A stretch of DNA of 64,000 nt, taken from positions 62,001 to 126,000 of the forward strand of contig CANLWK010000001.1 of NCBI GenBank assembly GCA_947494805.1. Reading direction: 5' to 3'. The notes below the pieces were generated by a model. The model saw nothing but the letters and a program-made list of their open reading frames with translations. It was not told the DNA's origin and ran no database searches. Shown here piece by piece: positions 35,616 to 45,080 of this stretch (its first letter is position 1; the number at the start of each line of letters is the position of its first letter). Origin of the DNA: an uncultured Croceitalea sp. Lineage in GTDB: Bacteria; Bacteroidota; Bacteroidia; Flavobacteriales; Flavobacteriaceae. The translations under genes were made by a program, and so were the position numbers.

Positions 35616-36226
35616 TTACCATAGCGATAGCCGAAGACCACCAAGCCCTGATCGACGGCATCAAATCATATGTCAAGTATGAAGAGGACATTTCCATTAT
35701 CGGGCAAGCCAATAATGGCGAAGAACTACTCAAATTGGTGCGTCTCAAACAACCCAAAGTAGTGCTCTGCGATATTCGTATGCCCAAACTTGATGGCATT
35801 GAAGCCACTAAAATAATTTTAAAAGAATTGCCCTATACTAGGGTTGTGGCCTTTACGATGTTTGACCAAGATGGTGCGGTCAAACAGATGCTTGATGCTG
35901 GTGCCAAAGGTTATATTTTAAAGAACAGCAGTCTTGAAGTAGTGTTAGAAGCCATACGTACTGTTGCCTCCGGTAAAACCTACTACGACAAAAAAATTCA
36001 CCTTCCTGATGCTGAAAAAAACAGCTCTAAAAGTGTACTTTCCTCACGCGAGCGTGAAATTCTACAATTGATTGCCAAAGGCAGAACCAGCCATCAAATT
36101 GCCGATGCCCTCTTTATTGGTAAAAGTACTGTCGATACCCATCGTAAAAACATGATTCGTAAACTGGGCCTAAGTGGCGCCGGTGAGTTGCTGCGTTACG
36201 CAGTGGAAAAGAAGTACAAGTTTTAA
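35612..36226 (+). CDS. NarL/FixJ-type response regulator (LuxR HTH)
   Basis: Residues 1-120 form a receiver domain: ITIAIAEDHQALIDGI with the acidic pair, phospho-acceptor Asp in VVLCDIRMPKLDGIEA, Thr in VVAFTMFDQ, and Lys in GYILKNSS. Residues 140-204 are a LuxR helix-turn-helix (LSSREREILQLIAKGRTSHQIADALFIGKSTVDTHRKNM). It overlaps the kinase by 4 bases and is therefore its cognate regulator. The downstream neighbour is convergent, 5 bases away. Confidence 0.94.
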   Translation: MITIAIAEDHQALIDGIKSYVKYEEDISIIGQANNGEELLKLVRLKQPKVVLCDIRMPKLDGIEATKIILKELPYTRVVAFTMFDQDGAVKQMLDAGAKGYILKNSSLEVVLEAIRTVASGKTYYDKKIHLPDAEKNSSKSVLSSREREILQLIAKGRTSHQIADALFIGKSTVDTHRKNMIRKLGLSGAGELLRYAVEKKYKF

Positions 36227-36231
36227 GGATA

Positions 36232-36909
36232 CTACTTTTTCATCATTTCTTTATATTTTAAAGGATTAAAATTATTCTTTTGGTGAACTTTTACTTCAAT
36301 TTTCTTCTTAATATTATTCCATTCATTAGTAGGGTTAAACTTACGCCCTGTTATAACAAAAAAGCCCGCCGAAATTACAGGCACAAATATTGTGAACAAT
36401 AATGAAATTAATGATTCTCTCTTTTCGATGTAGTCATTGAAAAAAAAGTAAATCAACCCAATATAAACCCCAATAATTGTTAGTAAAAGAAATTTTATTC
36501 CAACAAGCCAAGCATTAATTTTAAAGTCAAGAATTCTTTTGAAATTCTCCAACTGAGATTTTATCCAGTCATCTTCATTTAAAACACTACGTTTTACTTT
36601 TTGACAAACCTGACTTGTAATATCTTCAATAAAATTTTTATTTTCAAAAATGCATTTGAGTTCATCTTCAATTGTTACTTCGCCCTGTTTGCAAAAAATG
36701 TTTACACATTCATTAGAGGTGTCGAAACTTTTGGTAACCGTGATTTTTGAAACTTTAGGCTTGCTACATTCTTGCCCATCAATAAAATAGTTTTTGCTAG
36801 AAAAATGAGGAATTAAATAGTTTTTTTCAATATGCTCGAGGCTTTTCACATTAAGCACTTTCAAGACTTGAGAGTCTTTTAAAATCAATCGTAAATGATA
36901 GTAGGACAT
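36232..36909 (-). CDS. Two-TM protein paired with P-loop ATPase
   Basis: The protein has 225 residues. Residues 1-130 are a soluble part (LILKDSQVLKVLNVKSLEHIE) with no motif I recognise. Two TM segments follow (WLVGIKFLLLTIIGVYIGLIYFF and LISLLFTIFVPVISAGFFVITG) and then a basic tail (NNIKKKIEVKVHQK). It starts 2 bases after the ATPase stop, so both form one operon. The DNA is very AT-rich. A membrane effector with an ATPase sensor is a layout seen in anti-phage systems, and that function is inferred, not shown. Confidence 0.72.
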   Translation of the reverse strand: MSYYHLRLILKDSQVLKVLNVKSLEHIEKNYLIPHFSSKNYFIDGQECSKPKVSKITVTKSFDTSNECVNIFCKQGEVTIEDELKCIFENKNFIEDITSQVCQKVKRSVLNEDDWIKSQLENFKRILDFKINAWLVGIKFLLLTIIGVYIGLIYFFFNDYIEKRESLISLLFTIFVPVISAGFFVITGRKFNPTNEWNNIKKKIEVKVHQKNNFNPLKYKEMMKK

Positions 36910-36911
36910 AA

Positions 36912-38594
36912 TCAGTTGGAGGCTTCAATAATCTGATTTCTTTCGTCAAGTGACGGTTTGGGTACGACTAAAGTTTTGTCATAAACCCGAGAATTGAATT
37001 CTTGATAAAACATTGGATGTATGGCCAAAACATCTTGACTTTGAAATGTCAAACTTCCTTTTATTTGATATTCGTAATCAGCTTGACAAATTTTTTTGTC
37101 AGGATCTTTTAGGCTTGAAATAACCGTCACTTTCCCTAAGATGCCCGATTCTGCAAAAAGCCTTTCTATTTGATGTCTTGATCCTGAATAATCAACCATT
37201 AGGTTCTTGGTTTCCCTAAGATAAGATTGCATATCACCGAAAGTCATTATGTTTTTTCTGTCTGTAAATGTCTTCCTAACAATTGGGTAAACATCAGTGT
37301 ATATTTCTTTATACATATCGAGTACCGCTGAACTTAAGTCCTTAATTTCTGAGTTTGTTCCTTCTTTGATATAATCTGTTGAGATTTTTGTAAATGGTAT
37401 ATCATTTTGTTTAGCGAGCGAAAGTATTTTATTAAAAAGCTGTATAACTTCTCTAGGTTTTTTTTGAGTATGATTTATGATGTATGAGAGTGTATCGTAC
37501 TCAATGTTTGAATATGTTGTGATAGTTTTTGGAACATAATTATAAATTTCATGACTAATGTCGGCATCAATTTTGTCTTTAGCCAATCCTAACTCTTCTA
37601 ACATTAAACAGAACCGTTTACTTATTAGTTCTGCAATGTCATTATATTGCCAAAAAATGAAGTGACTTTTTGTATTTGTTTTCCCCTTGTTCTCAGGATT
37701 CATATGTGGTACAATTTCACTGGGGAAGGCGACTTTTGCTTTTATTTTTGTCTGTTGAAAATTTTGGTCAATCTCTAAAACTGCACTTATTAAGCCGGTA
37801 ATCGTGTTTGAAAATACGCAATCATTGAATTTATATCGTTCTTGTGAGTCGATAAGAACTAGGCATGTCTTCCTATCTTTATTGATTAATGAAATTGTAC
37901 TGTTCAAAGCAGTTAAATACTCTTTTGATTCAAGGTTTTGTAATGTTTTGAGAAGAGTTCCGATATAAGTTAATTTATCGCTAATATATTGTTCTTGATT
38001 TTTTTGTAAAACATTGGTAATCGCCTGTATTGGTGAAAAAACAGAATGAAACTCTTCTTCTCCTACTAAGTTTAAAGAGGCAAGAAAGTTTTTCACTACT
38101 CTTACATGTTCATCTTGACTGCTCTTGTAGTATTTAATAATACGTTTCATTGCAGAAACATATATTATCCATTTAAACATACATTTAGTAACATGCACCA
38201 TTTCATCGTCTTCAATTGAATCGTTGTAAGCACGAAGTGCCATTGTCAATGGCTTTAAGTGACTCTCTTTCTTTACAATAGTAGAGAAAGAGTAAAGGGA
38301 TTTTAGATTGTTATTAGTTCGATAATTGAGCATTTGCAGAATAGAAGTTTTTCCAGTACCTCGCCTGCCGAAAAGGAATAAGGTGTTATGAGAACAAAAT
38401 GTTTCATATGATTTTGTTAAGACAAACCTATCTTTGGAAAGTTCTTTGTTATTGGTCCATTCTTTTGTTGCGTCCGGTTCGCCAATCCAAGTGTTGTGGT
38501 CTATAAAACCTTTATAGACCTTGTAACTTCTGTTACTATTATCAACATTTCTTGGTTCACCACATTCGTCAATTATACTTTTGTTAATTTTCAT
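36912..38594 (-). CDS. P-loop ATPase with C-terminal winged-helix-like region
   Basis: Walker A is LFLFGRRGTGKTSILQML at residues 72-90. A Walker B-like strand is CLVLIDSQERYKF near residue 265. The rest (residues 400-560) is helical with a likely winged helix (FGDMQSYLRETKNLMVDYSGSRHQIERLF). The Walker block and length suggest the P-loop ATPase family that NCBI calls Sll1717, though I cannot confirm this here. No nuclease, TIR or HEPN motif is seen. With the two-TM gene it makes a stand-alone operon beside the S8/kinase cassette. AT-rich codon use points to horizontal acquisition. Confidence 0.78.
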   Translation of the reverse strand: MKINKSIIDECGEPRNVDNSNRSYKVYKGFIDHNTWIGEPDATKEWTNNKELSKDRFVLTKSYETFCSHNTLFLFGRRGTGKTSILQMLNYRTNNNLKSLYSFSTIVKKESHLKPLTMALRAYNDSIEDDEMVHVTKCMFKWIIYVSAMKRIIKYYKSSQDEHVRVVKNFLASLNLVGEEEFHSVFSPIQAITNVLQKNQEQYISDKLTYIGTLLKTLQNLESKEYLTALNSTISLINKDRKTCLVLIDSQERYKFNDCVFSNTITGLISAVLEIDQNFQQTKIKAKVAFPSEIVPHMNPENKGKTNTKSHFIFWQYNDIAELISKRFCLMLEELGLAKDKIDADISHEIYNYVPKTITTYSNIEYDTLSYIINHTQKKPREVIQLFNKILSLAKQNDIPFTKISTDYIKEGTNSEIKDLSSAVLDMYKEIYTDVYPIVRKTFTDRKNIMTFGDMQSYLRETKNLMVDYSGSRHQIERLFAESGILGKVTVISSLKDPDKKICQADYEYQIKGSLTFQSQDVLAIHPMFYQEFNSRVYDKTLVVPKPSLDERNQIIEASN

Positions 38595-38673
38595 CAGTTA
38601 AAAGTGTGAAAAATCGATTCCATTTTAGTAATAATCAAGTTAGATAGTTTCATCGAAACCTGTATGTAAAAGC

Positions 38674-38698
38674 TTTTCAGCAAGGATAATGCTGAAAA
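38674..38698. promoter_or_regulatory. Stem-loop upstream of the ATPase gene
   Basis: TTTTCAGCA and TGCTGAAAA pair perfectly over 9 bases around the loop AGGATAA. It lies about 80-105 bases upstream of the ATPase start. It could be an operator dyad or a structured leader; there is no T-tract to support a terminator for either strand. Confidence 0.35.
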
Positions 38699-38943
38699 AC
38701 AACATTTTGTTCAGTAATTTCTATATGGCTAAGATACCTTTGGTCTTTTTGCTTTGGGAGATTTGAGTGCTGAGTTTCTTTATTTATTGTTTGGACATCG
38801 CGTACTATGTTGAGTCGATAAAGTTATTATGTGGCTAATATTTTGTCATACCCATAATTAGGTATTTTATCTCTTTTTCTGAATCCATCTTCGTAAACAA
38901 TTTATTCATAAGATTTTAAAGAAAAAAACTAAAACCAAAAATT

Positions 38944-39036
38944 ATGGATTTACTACAATACAACTATGGTTTTTATTCAATAAAACAGGAAATCACTTAC
39001 ATGATATATTTATATTTCTTATTCATTTTTATCTAG
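38944..39036 (+). other. Possible 30-residue hydrophobic small ORF
   Basis: An ATG preceded by an A-rich stretch (AACCAAAAATT) opens a frame of 30 codons ending in a hydrophobic tail (MIYLYFLFIFI). Random AT-rich DNA gives such frames easily, so the support is weak. I list it because it is the only candidate gene in this 578-base gap. Confidence 0.15.
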
Positions 39037-39172
39037 TAAATCTTTAGTTATATCAAATCATTGACTGTTACCACTATGATTTAACTATGTTAATTTGCTA
39101 AGAAAGTTGTTTTAATACATAATTTCTCAATGATATTGTAATAATAGAAGTAGCAAAGTGTTTTTTGTTTTT

Positions 39173-39706
39173 TTACCGCAACTTCTGCAAGTACGAGCAG
39201 GGGTCGGTTTCGTTGACGCAGTATTGAATAAAATCAAATACATCTTTTTTAGGAATCTGGGTGCCATCCGTTAAATGATATGAAGTGCCCACACCTTTAA
39301 AGAGCCCAATAATACTGGTAATCAACAAAATGACCGGGGATAACGGCAATACAAAAATCAATAGAAAGATTTTGGCCAAAAACCCGGCACTTCTAAATTC
39401 TTCATCACGGTCAGAGCAATAGGCCATCCGGCAATGGTGCGGCCCGTCGACCGGAGAAAAAACCAGGTTGACCACAAACTCCAAAAACGACCAAAACATA
39501 CCCCTATCACCATCTTTATCGTACAAGTGAAATCCTATTCGGGCTGATATGGTAGAATCATGGTGTCCCCCTGCAAGGGCGTTGCCCAATTGATCAAAGG
39601 CCAATAAGACCTGCATGATCCAACTGTAAGTCACAATAATTTCGTTGTTTTCTGCTGCTGCCTGTAGGTGTTGTTGTTCCATTGGGTTTACACGATATGG
39701 TTCCAC
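39173..39706 (-). CDS. Membrane-associated protein of unknown function
   Basis: The protein has 177 residues, with a soluble His/Asp-rich N-terminal part (GNALAGGHHDSTISARIGFHLYD, DGPHHCRMAYC) and one long hydrophobic stretch (LAKIFLLIFVLPLSPVILLITSIIGLF). The C-terminus has two Cys (CVNETDPCSYL). No family is recognised. GC content is back to the chromosomal level, so it lies outside the AT-rich segment. Confidence 0.75.
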   Translation of the reverse strand: MEPYRVNPMEQQHLQAAAENNEIIVTYSWIMQVLLAFDQLGNALAGGHHDSTISARIGFHLYDKDGDRGMFWSFLEFVVNLVFSPVDGPHHCRMAYCSDRDEEFRSAGFLAKIFLLIFVLPLSPVILLITSIIGLFKGVGTSYHLTDGTQIPKKDVFDFIQYCVNETDPCSYLQKLR

Positions 39707-39805
39707 CTTTAAATTACAAAGTTTTGGGGTATCCCGAACAACTATTTGTAAGAATTTTCACGTTCACTGTAAAACGCCGAAGGGCTAAAAACCTACGTAT
39801 GTAAA

Positions 39806-39826
39806 GGTCTCAAATAATTTGAGACC
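39806..39826. promoter_or_regulatory. Perfect 21-base palindrome
   Basis: GGTCTCAAAT and ATTTGAGACC are perfect 10-base arms around a single A. It lies between two divergent genes, 80 bases upstream of the exported protein at 39906 and 100 upstream of the gene ending at 39173. Such a dyad with no loop looks more like a protein-binding site than an RNA hairpin. Confidence 0.5.
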
Positions 39827-39905
39827 CCTATTGCTGATTTGAGTCGTTCTGAATACAGGGTGTCGCTTTTCTTTGCTGCAATATTCATCTAAAAACGTAA
39901 AAGTC

Positions 39906-40514
39906 ATGAGAATTTGTATTGCAAACATCACAGTAATCCTTTTATTATTGGGTCATTTGGTCCTCGCCCAAAAGTCAAGTTTGGCTATTCCAGCAGGTGG
40001 GGCGGTAGAACTTGATTATCCGAATTATGAAATGTACGAGCTACAGCTCAAGAACAAATTGGGCAAGGGCATTCAGGTCGAGGTAAAGAACAAGGCGACG
40101 GGAGAGTTCGTTCGTGGTTTCGGACTTGGTCCCTTGGGCAGTGTTGAGGTTATGGTGGAAGACACAAGCAAAATTGTATTTACCAACCCTGCCAATAAAA
40201 CGGCCAATATTACCGTAAAAGTTACTGAAATGGACGCTACCGTAGTCGTTCAGGACAACACAGAACGCATTAGTTTTAAACTGATCAATAGTAGTTCGGC
40301 GTCCATACCATTGATTATTCCCAATGTGATGAATCCCAACCTTTCGCCCAATTCAACCAGTGGTGTCGATTTGGAACCAGGCCAAGAAATATTGTTTAGA
40401 AGCAAGGGCAAACGTTATGTGATTTTTACTGTAGATTCATCTATTAAAGAAGGGGCTAAAATCGACGTTTACGAACTGTTGCAAGCCCGCAAAAGAGAAT
40501 TGGGATTGAAATAA
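39906..40514 (+). CDS. Small exported protein, unknown
   Basis: The frame is open from 39873, but the ATG at 39906 gives a clear signal peptide (MRICIANITVILLLLGHLVLAQ), so I start there: 202 residues. The mature part is predicted beta-rich, with VEVKNKATGEFVRGFGLGPLGSVEVMVEDTSK and a conserved-looking SSASIPLIIPNVMNPNLSP. No domain is recognised. It is convergent with the cadherin-like gene. Confidence 0.75.
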   Translation: MRICIANITVILLLLGHLVLAQKSSLAIPAGGAVELDYPNYEMYELQLKNKLGKGIQVEVKNKATGEFVRGFGLGPLGSVEVMVEDTSKIVFTNPANKTANITVKVTEMDATVVVQDNTERISFKLINSSSASIPLIIPNVMNPNLSPNSTSGVDLEPGQEILFRSKGKRYVIFTVDSSIKEGAKIDVYELLQARKRELGLK

Positions 40515-40563
40515 GACAACCCTAACAAAAACTATAGACGGTGGAATTGTATAAGATGGAAGA

Positions 40564-41574
40564 TTAGTTCGGCCGTATACGGTAGGTAATGCGACGGTTA
40601 GTAATTAAATTGGCTCTTACGGTCAATGTGACAACCGCTGTATCGCAAAGCACACTTTGATCAACAATGACTACACTGCAAAAAGAAGCGAAGTCTCGTC
40701 CGGCATTGTCCAATTGTCGACCTACAGTAACATCAGAAGCTAGGCTTACATCCAATGGTGAAAATGGTGGAGCTAAATTGTATGTGGTAACGGTTCCGTT
40801 TGCATCATAAATGATATTACCGGTACGTTCGTCATAGGTTACGGAATAGGGGTTGTTACCACTTAAGAATCCACCCAGATCTTGAGTGACAGTTTGAGAA
40901 AGTCCGGTGGTACTATTGATAACGGTTAATTCCACACCTAAATCATTGGCACGTACATGGTAAAGCCTAAAATTTCCACCTTCGATTAACGAGGCCTGAC
41001 TCTCTTGATCTCTATATTCAAAACGCATGTCAAAGCTGGTGAAATTGAAGATGGCCCCCGTGTTAGGAATCACCAAATCCAGCCCTACATTACCGCCTGT
41101 TGAACCTCTTGGAATATGGAGTCCACATTCAATGGGCACAGCATTCAGGTTTATTGAGGTGGCATTTGGTCCAACGGTGGCATCGGTAAGGGTAGCTGTA
41201 TTAAAATCGAACTGTGAAACAATTTCATTGGGTAGTCCATTATCACAGACTTCATAGGTAAAGGTGTCGGTGCCCAAAAAGTTGGTATTGGGCGTATAGG
41301 AAAAACCACCATCGGCGCTCAAAACAAGGGTGCCTGAACTGGTGTCGACCACAGGGGTAGTGCGAACCATTAGATCGGTCGAACCATCTACATCGGTGTC
41401 ATTGGCAAGCAATCCATCCGCAAGAATGGTTCTCTGGAGGTTGAACCCTACGATGTAATCATCTGCGACCCCGACCGGGGCCGAGTTTTGACAAAAGAAA
41501 GGTGTGGTACCCAATACAGAAAACAGGATACCCAATTTTAAGCCCTTGTTTTTTAGTTTGTTGACAATTAACAT
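40564..41574 (-). CDS. Exported protein with cadherin/Ig-like domain
   Basis: A signal peptide (LGILFSVLGTTPFFCQ) is followed by a cadherin-like Ig fold at residues 35-115: DYIVGFNLQRTILADGLLANDTDVDG and GGFSYTPNTNFLGTDTFTYEVCDNGLP. The remaining 200 residues are beta-rich (GLHIPRGSTGGNVGLDLV). No Por sorting tail is visible at its end (NRRITYRIRPN), unlike most such proteins. It is probably a secreted or surface structural protein. Confidence 0.8.
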   Translation of the reverse strand: MLIVNKLKNKGLKLGILFSVLGTTPFFCQNSAPVGVADDYIVGFNLQRTILADGLLANDTDVDGSTDLMVRTTPVVDTSSGTLVLSADGGFSYTPNTNFLGTDTFTYEVCDNGLPNEIVSQFDFNTATLTDATVGPNATSINLNAVPIECGLHIPRGSTGGNVGLDLVIPNTGAIFNFTSFDMRFEYRDQESQASLIEGGNFRLYHVRANDLGVELTVINSTTGLSQTVTQDLGGFLSGNNPYSVTYDERTGNIIYDANGTVTTYNLAPPFSPLDVSLASDVTVGRQLDNAGRDFASFCSVVIVDQSVLCDTAVVTLTVRANLITNRRITYRIRPN

Positions 41575-41823
41575 CTTAGGTCTAAACTAGAACATCTAAC
41601 AACGCTTTTCAGATAATTGTTGTGGATTGTAATTATATAGATGTGAAACGTCTCTAATTGACGGTGTGATGTAAATTTGAGTGTCCATAATATATTTTTT
41701 TAATCTTGGGGCTTTCCTTAATTTTAGAGAGACTAATTCAAAGGTGATTTGACCCTATATACTAATGTGTTAAAAAGAATCTTGACACTGGTTCAGGTCG
41801 GCCACCAACCAAAAACTACTCGA

Positions 41824-44800
41824 ATGAAAATAAGACTGCCCAAGGCCGGCCTATTGATGCTGGCGCTTTGTTTTTTTACCACCACTTCAGAAGCACAGCG
41901 CAAACGAAAAACTACAACAAGCCCGCAAGTCCCCGCTGAATTGTATTCCAGCGTTGAATACCGTTCCATTGGTCCATATCGTGGCGGTCGTTCTGCTGCG
42001 GTGACAGGGGTGCCCGGCGAGCCCAATCTGTTTTATTTTGGCGCCACAGGGGGCGGTGTCTGGAAAACCATGGACGGCGGACGTACTTGGCAAAATATTT
42101 CTGATGGATATTTTGGGGGCAGTATCGGTGCGGTTGAAGTATCCAAAAGCGACCCAAATGTTATCTATGTCGGTGGCGGAGAGAAAACGTTGCGCGGAAA
42201 TGTATCGAGCGGCTATGGTATCTGGAAAACAGAGAATGCTGGTAAGACCTGGCAAAAAGCGGGTCTTGCAAAAAGCCGTCACGTACCACGAATTCGAATT
42301 CACCCTACAGACCATAATACGGTGTATGCGGCCGTTTTGGGCAATATCTACAAACCCACCCAAGAACGTGGCGTCTACAAAAGTACTGATGGCGGAAAGA
42401 CATGGAGCAAAAAACTGTATGTCAATGACCAGGCAGGGGCCGTTGACCTGACCTTTGACCCCAACAACCCCAGAATATTATATGCCTCAACATGGCGCGC
42501 ACAACGCACCCCCTACTCTTTGAGCAGTGGAGGTGACGGTTCTGCACTTTGGAAAAGTACCGATAGTGGCGAAACATGGACGGAAATCTCAAAGAACGAA
42601 GGCTTTCCAAAAGATACCTTAGGTATTATTGGAGTGACAGTTTGCCCAAAAAATAGTGAACGTGTTTGGGCGATAGTAGAGAACAAAGAAAAGGGCGGAC
42701 TTTACCGATCTGAAGATGGCGGTAAGACTTGGGCACAGGTCAACAGCGAGCGTAAGCTTCGTCAACGTGCTTGGTATTATACGCGTTTGTACGCTGACAC
42801 CGAAGATGAAGACGTGGTTTATGTACTTAACGTACGCTACCACAAATCTACTGATGGGGGTAAGACCTTCAATACCTTTAACGCGCCTCATGGTGACCAT
42901 CATGATTTATGGATTGCACCCGAGAACAGTAAACGCATGATTATAGGTGATGATGGTGGTGCACAGGTTACCTATGATGGCGGAGAAACCTGGAGTACGT
43001 ATTACAACCAGCCTACTGCACAGTACTATCGCGTGACGACGGACAATGCTTTTCCTTATCGCATTTACGTGGCACAACAAGACAATTCTACCTTAAGGGT
43101 CAACCACCGTTCTGATGGCAGTTATATTTCTGAAGATGATTGGGAGCGTACCGCTGGTGGAGAGTCTGCGCATATTGCCATTGACCCGACGAACAATGAT
43201 ATCGTATACGGAGGAAGCTATGGCGGATTTCTGACCCGGGTCAACCACAAGGCAGGTACCGTTCGAGGAATCAATGTATGGCCCGATAATCCCATGGGTT
43301 ATGGTGCAGAAGGCATGAAATACCGTTTTCAATGGAACTTCCCCATCATCTTTAGTAAACATGACCCTAAAAAGCTTTATACTTTTAGCAATCATGTACA
43401 TATGTCGACCAATGAAGGACAAAGCTGGCAATTGTTGAGTGGTGACCTCACCCGTAATGATCCAGATAAGTTGGTCAGCAGTGGCGGCCCCATTACACAA
43501 GACAATACAGGTGTAGAATACTACTGTACTATTTTCGCTGCGAACGAGAGTCCGTTAAAAGAGGGATTGATGTGGGTCGGTAGTGATGACGGTCTTATTC
43601 ATATCACCAAAGATGGCGGTTCAACATGGGAAAATGTGACCCCAACCAATATGCCCGAATGGAATATGATCAACAGTATAGAACCTTCCGCTTTTGATGA
43701 AGGGACATGTTATGTTGCTGCAACCCGTTACAAATTGGGTGATTTTGCACCCTACTTGTATAAAACAACGGACTACGGACAAACATGGACCAAGATTACC
43801 AACGGTATCGACAATGAGCATTTCACCAGGGTGGTTCGTGAAGACCCCAAACAAAAAGGCCTGTTGTACGCCGGTACGGAAACGGGGATGTACATTTCGT
43901 TAAACGATGGTGCCCGTTGGGATAAGTTTCAGTTGAACCTGCCCATAGTGCCCATCACAGATTTGACCATTAAAGAGAATAATTTGATTGTGGCGACACA
44001 AGGGCGAAGCCTATGGATAATTGATGATTTAACGGTGATCCATCAGTTAAAAGATATGGACAAAAGCACAACAGCATATTTGTTCGCGCCAAAGGACAGT
44101 TATCGTACCAAGGGTCGAAAAGCGAGTACGCCAAGTCTAACGGCAGGTGAAAACCATCCGAGTGGAGTGGTTACACATTTCTTTTTGAAGGATAAAAATG
44201 AAAAGGATAGTATTAGTTTGACCTATACCACTATGGCAGGCGACACCCTCGCCAACTATAGCACATTTGCAAAAGAAAAGGACAAAAAACTCAAGTTGAA
44301 AAAAGGGGGCAACACCCATGTTTGGGATACAAGGGGCAAAGGAGCTGAAAAACTCAAAGGCATGATTTTTTGGTGGGCCAACTTTAATGGCGCAAAGGCC
44401 GTACCTGGCAGTTATAAAGTGCACCTGAACGTAAATGGCACTAGTCAGAACCAAACGTTTAATATTGTGCCAGACCCAAGGGCAGAGGTATCTGTGGCCG
44501 ATATGCAAAAACAATTTGACTTTATTACCAGTATTAATGAAACTGTTGACAATGCACACCAAAGCATTAAGAAGATTCGAAAGATCAACACAAAACTTGA
44601 CGCCTTCACGAAACAATATGCTGATAACGATACAACAAAAGATTTGGTGCAACGGGCGAAGAAAATGAAAGAGGGTTTTGAAGCGATTGAAAAGACCCTT
44701 TATCAAACTAAAAACCGCAGTAATCAAGATCCATTGAACTTTCCGATTCGATTGACCAATAAATTGGCGCATTTGAACAGTTTGGTCTCTATTGATGATT

Positions 44801-44958
44801 TTCCACCAACGGATCAAGATGTCTCGGTGAAAAATGAAATGACCACAAAAATCAATGCACAGTTAAAAGCCTTTGATGCATTGGTCGATGAAGAGATGAA
44901 AGCGTTCAATGAAGCGTTCAACACACTTGGCTTAGAATATCTGTCGGTAGAAGATTAG
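41824..44958 (+). CDS. Large exported VPS10/BNR-repeat beta-propeller protein (paralogue 1)
   Basis: The signal peptide is MKIRLPKAGLLMLALCFFTTTSEAQ, beginning at the ATG at 41824; the frame further upstream lacks an ATG. Many BNR/Asp-box repeats of the type S.DGG.TW are present (KTMDGGRTWQ, KSTDGGKTWS, RSEDGGKTWA), forming sortilin-like propellers over about residues 40-750. The C-terminal 250 residues are helical. It is 1044 residues. The role is probably sugar or peptide binding or hydrolysis outside the cell. It shares the whole layout with the protein at 46871, separated by the MutS-like gene. Confidence 0.88.
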   Translation: MKIRLPKAGLLMLALCFFTTTSEAQRKRKTTTSPQVPAELYSSVEYRSIGPYRGGRSAAVTGVPGEPNLFYFGATGGGVWKTMDGGRTWQNISDGYFGGSIGAVEVSKSDPNVIYVGGGEKTLRGNVSSGYGIWKTENAGKTWQKAGLAKSRHVPRIRIHPTDHNTVYAAVLGNIYKPTQERGVYKSTDGGKTWSKKLYVNDQAGAVDLTFDPNNPRILYASTWRAQRTPYSLSSGGDGSALWKSTDSGETWTEISKNEGFPKDTLGIIGVTVCPKNSERVWAIVENKEKGGLYRSEDGGKTWAQVNSERKLRQRAWYYTRLYADTEDEDVVYVLNVRYHKSTDGGKTFNTFNAPHGDHHDLWIAPENSKRMIIGDDGGAQVTYDGGETWSTYYNQPTAQYYRVTTDNAFPYRIYVAQQDNSTLRVNHRSDGSYISEDDWERTAGGESAHIAIDPTNNDIVYGGSYGGFLTRVNHKAGTVRGINVWPDNPMGYGAEGMKYRFQWNFPIIFSKHDPKKLYTFSNHVHMSTNEGQSWQLLSGDLTRNDPDKLVSSGGPITQDNTGVEYYCTIFAANESPLKEGLMWVGSDDGLIHITKDGGSTWENVTPTNMPEWNMINSIEPSAFDEGTCYVAATRYKLGDFAPYLYKTTDYGQTWTKITNGIDNEHFTRVVREDPKQKGLLYAGTETGMYISLNDGARWDKFQLNLPIVPITDLTIKENNLIVATQGRSLWIIDDLTVIHQLKDMDKSTTAYLFAPKDSYRTKGRKASTPSLTAGENHPSGVVTHFFLKDKNEKDSISLTYTTMAGDTLANYSTFAKEKDKKLKLKKGGNTHVWDTRGKGAEKLKGMIFWWANFNGAKAVPGSYKVHLNVNGTSQNQTFNIVPDPRAEVSVADMQKQFDFITSINETVDNAHQSIKKIRKINTKLDAFTKQYADNDTTKDLVQRAKKMKEGFEAIEKTLYQTKNRSNQDPLNFPIRLTNKLAHLNSLVSIDDFPPTDQDVSVKNEMTTKINAQLKAFDALVDEEMKAFNEAFNTLGLEYLSVED

Positions 44959-45080
44959 GTTTGCCTTATGCTTAAAGATAAATGAACAATGGAAAGGAAA
45001 TCGAGATACAGATTTGTTTTACAAAGCGTATGACGCTATCAAAAAAACCAATTCTGTTTCTCGAAATGTATGAAGCATAG

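Larger units (their letters stand above)
38595..39172. other. Long AT-rich non-coding stretch
   Basis: 578 bases separate the ATPase gene from the next membrane protein gene. It is strongly AT-rich, with one clean stem-loop (38674-38698) and one possible 30-codon frame (38944-39036). I see no tRNA, no repeat array and no recognisable RNA family. It probably carries the ATPase promoter. Confidence 0.6.

Noticed and set aside
38674..38698. The stem-loop as a Rho-independent terminator.
   Set aside because: Neither strand has a run of T after the stem, and no gene ends next to it.
41887..42363. Long minus-strand open frame inside the BNR protein gene.
   Set aside because: It is an antisense shadow of a strongly coding frame with BNR repeats, and its product resembles nothing.
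44137..44817. 226-codon minus-strand frame opposite the C-terminal part of the BNR protein.
   Set aside because: The plus-strand frame continues through as part of one 1044-residue protein, so the antisense frame is not needed and looks random.
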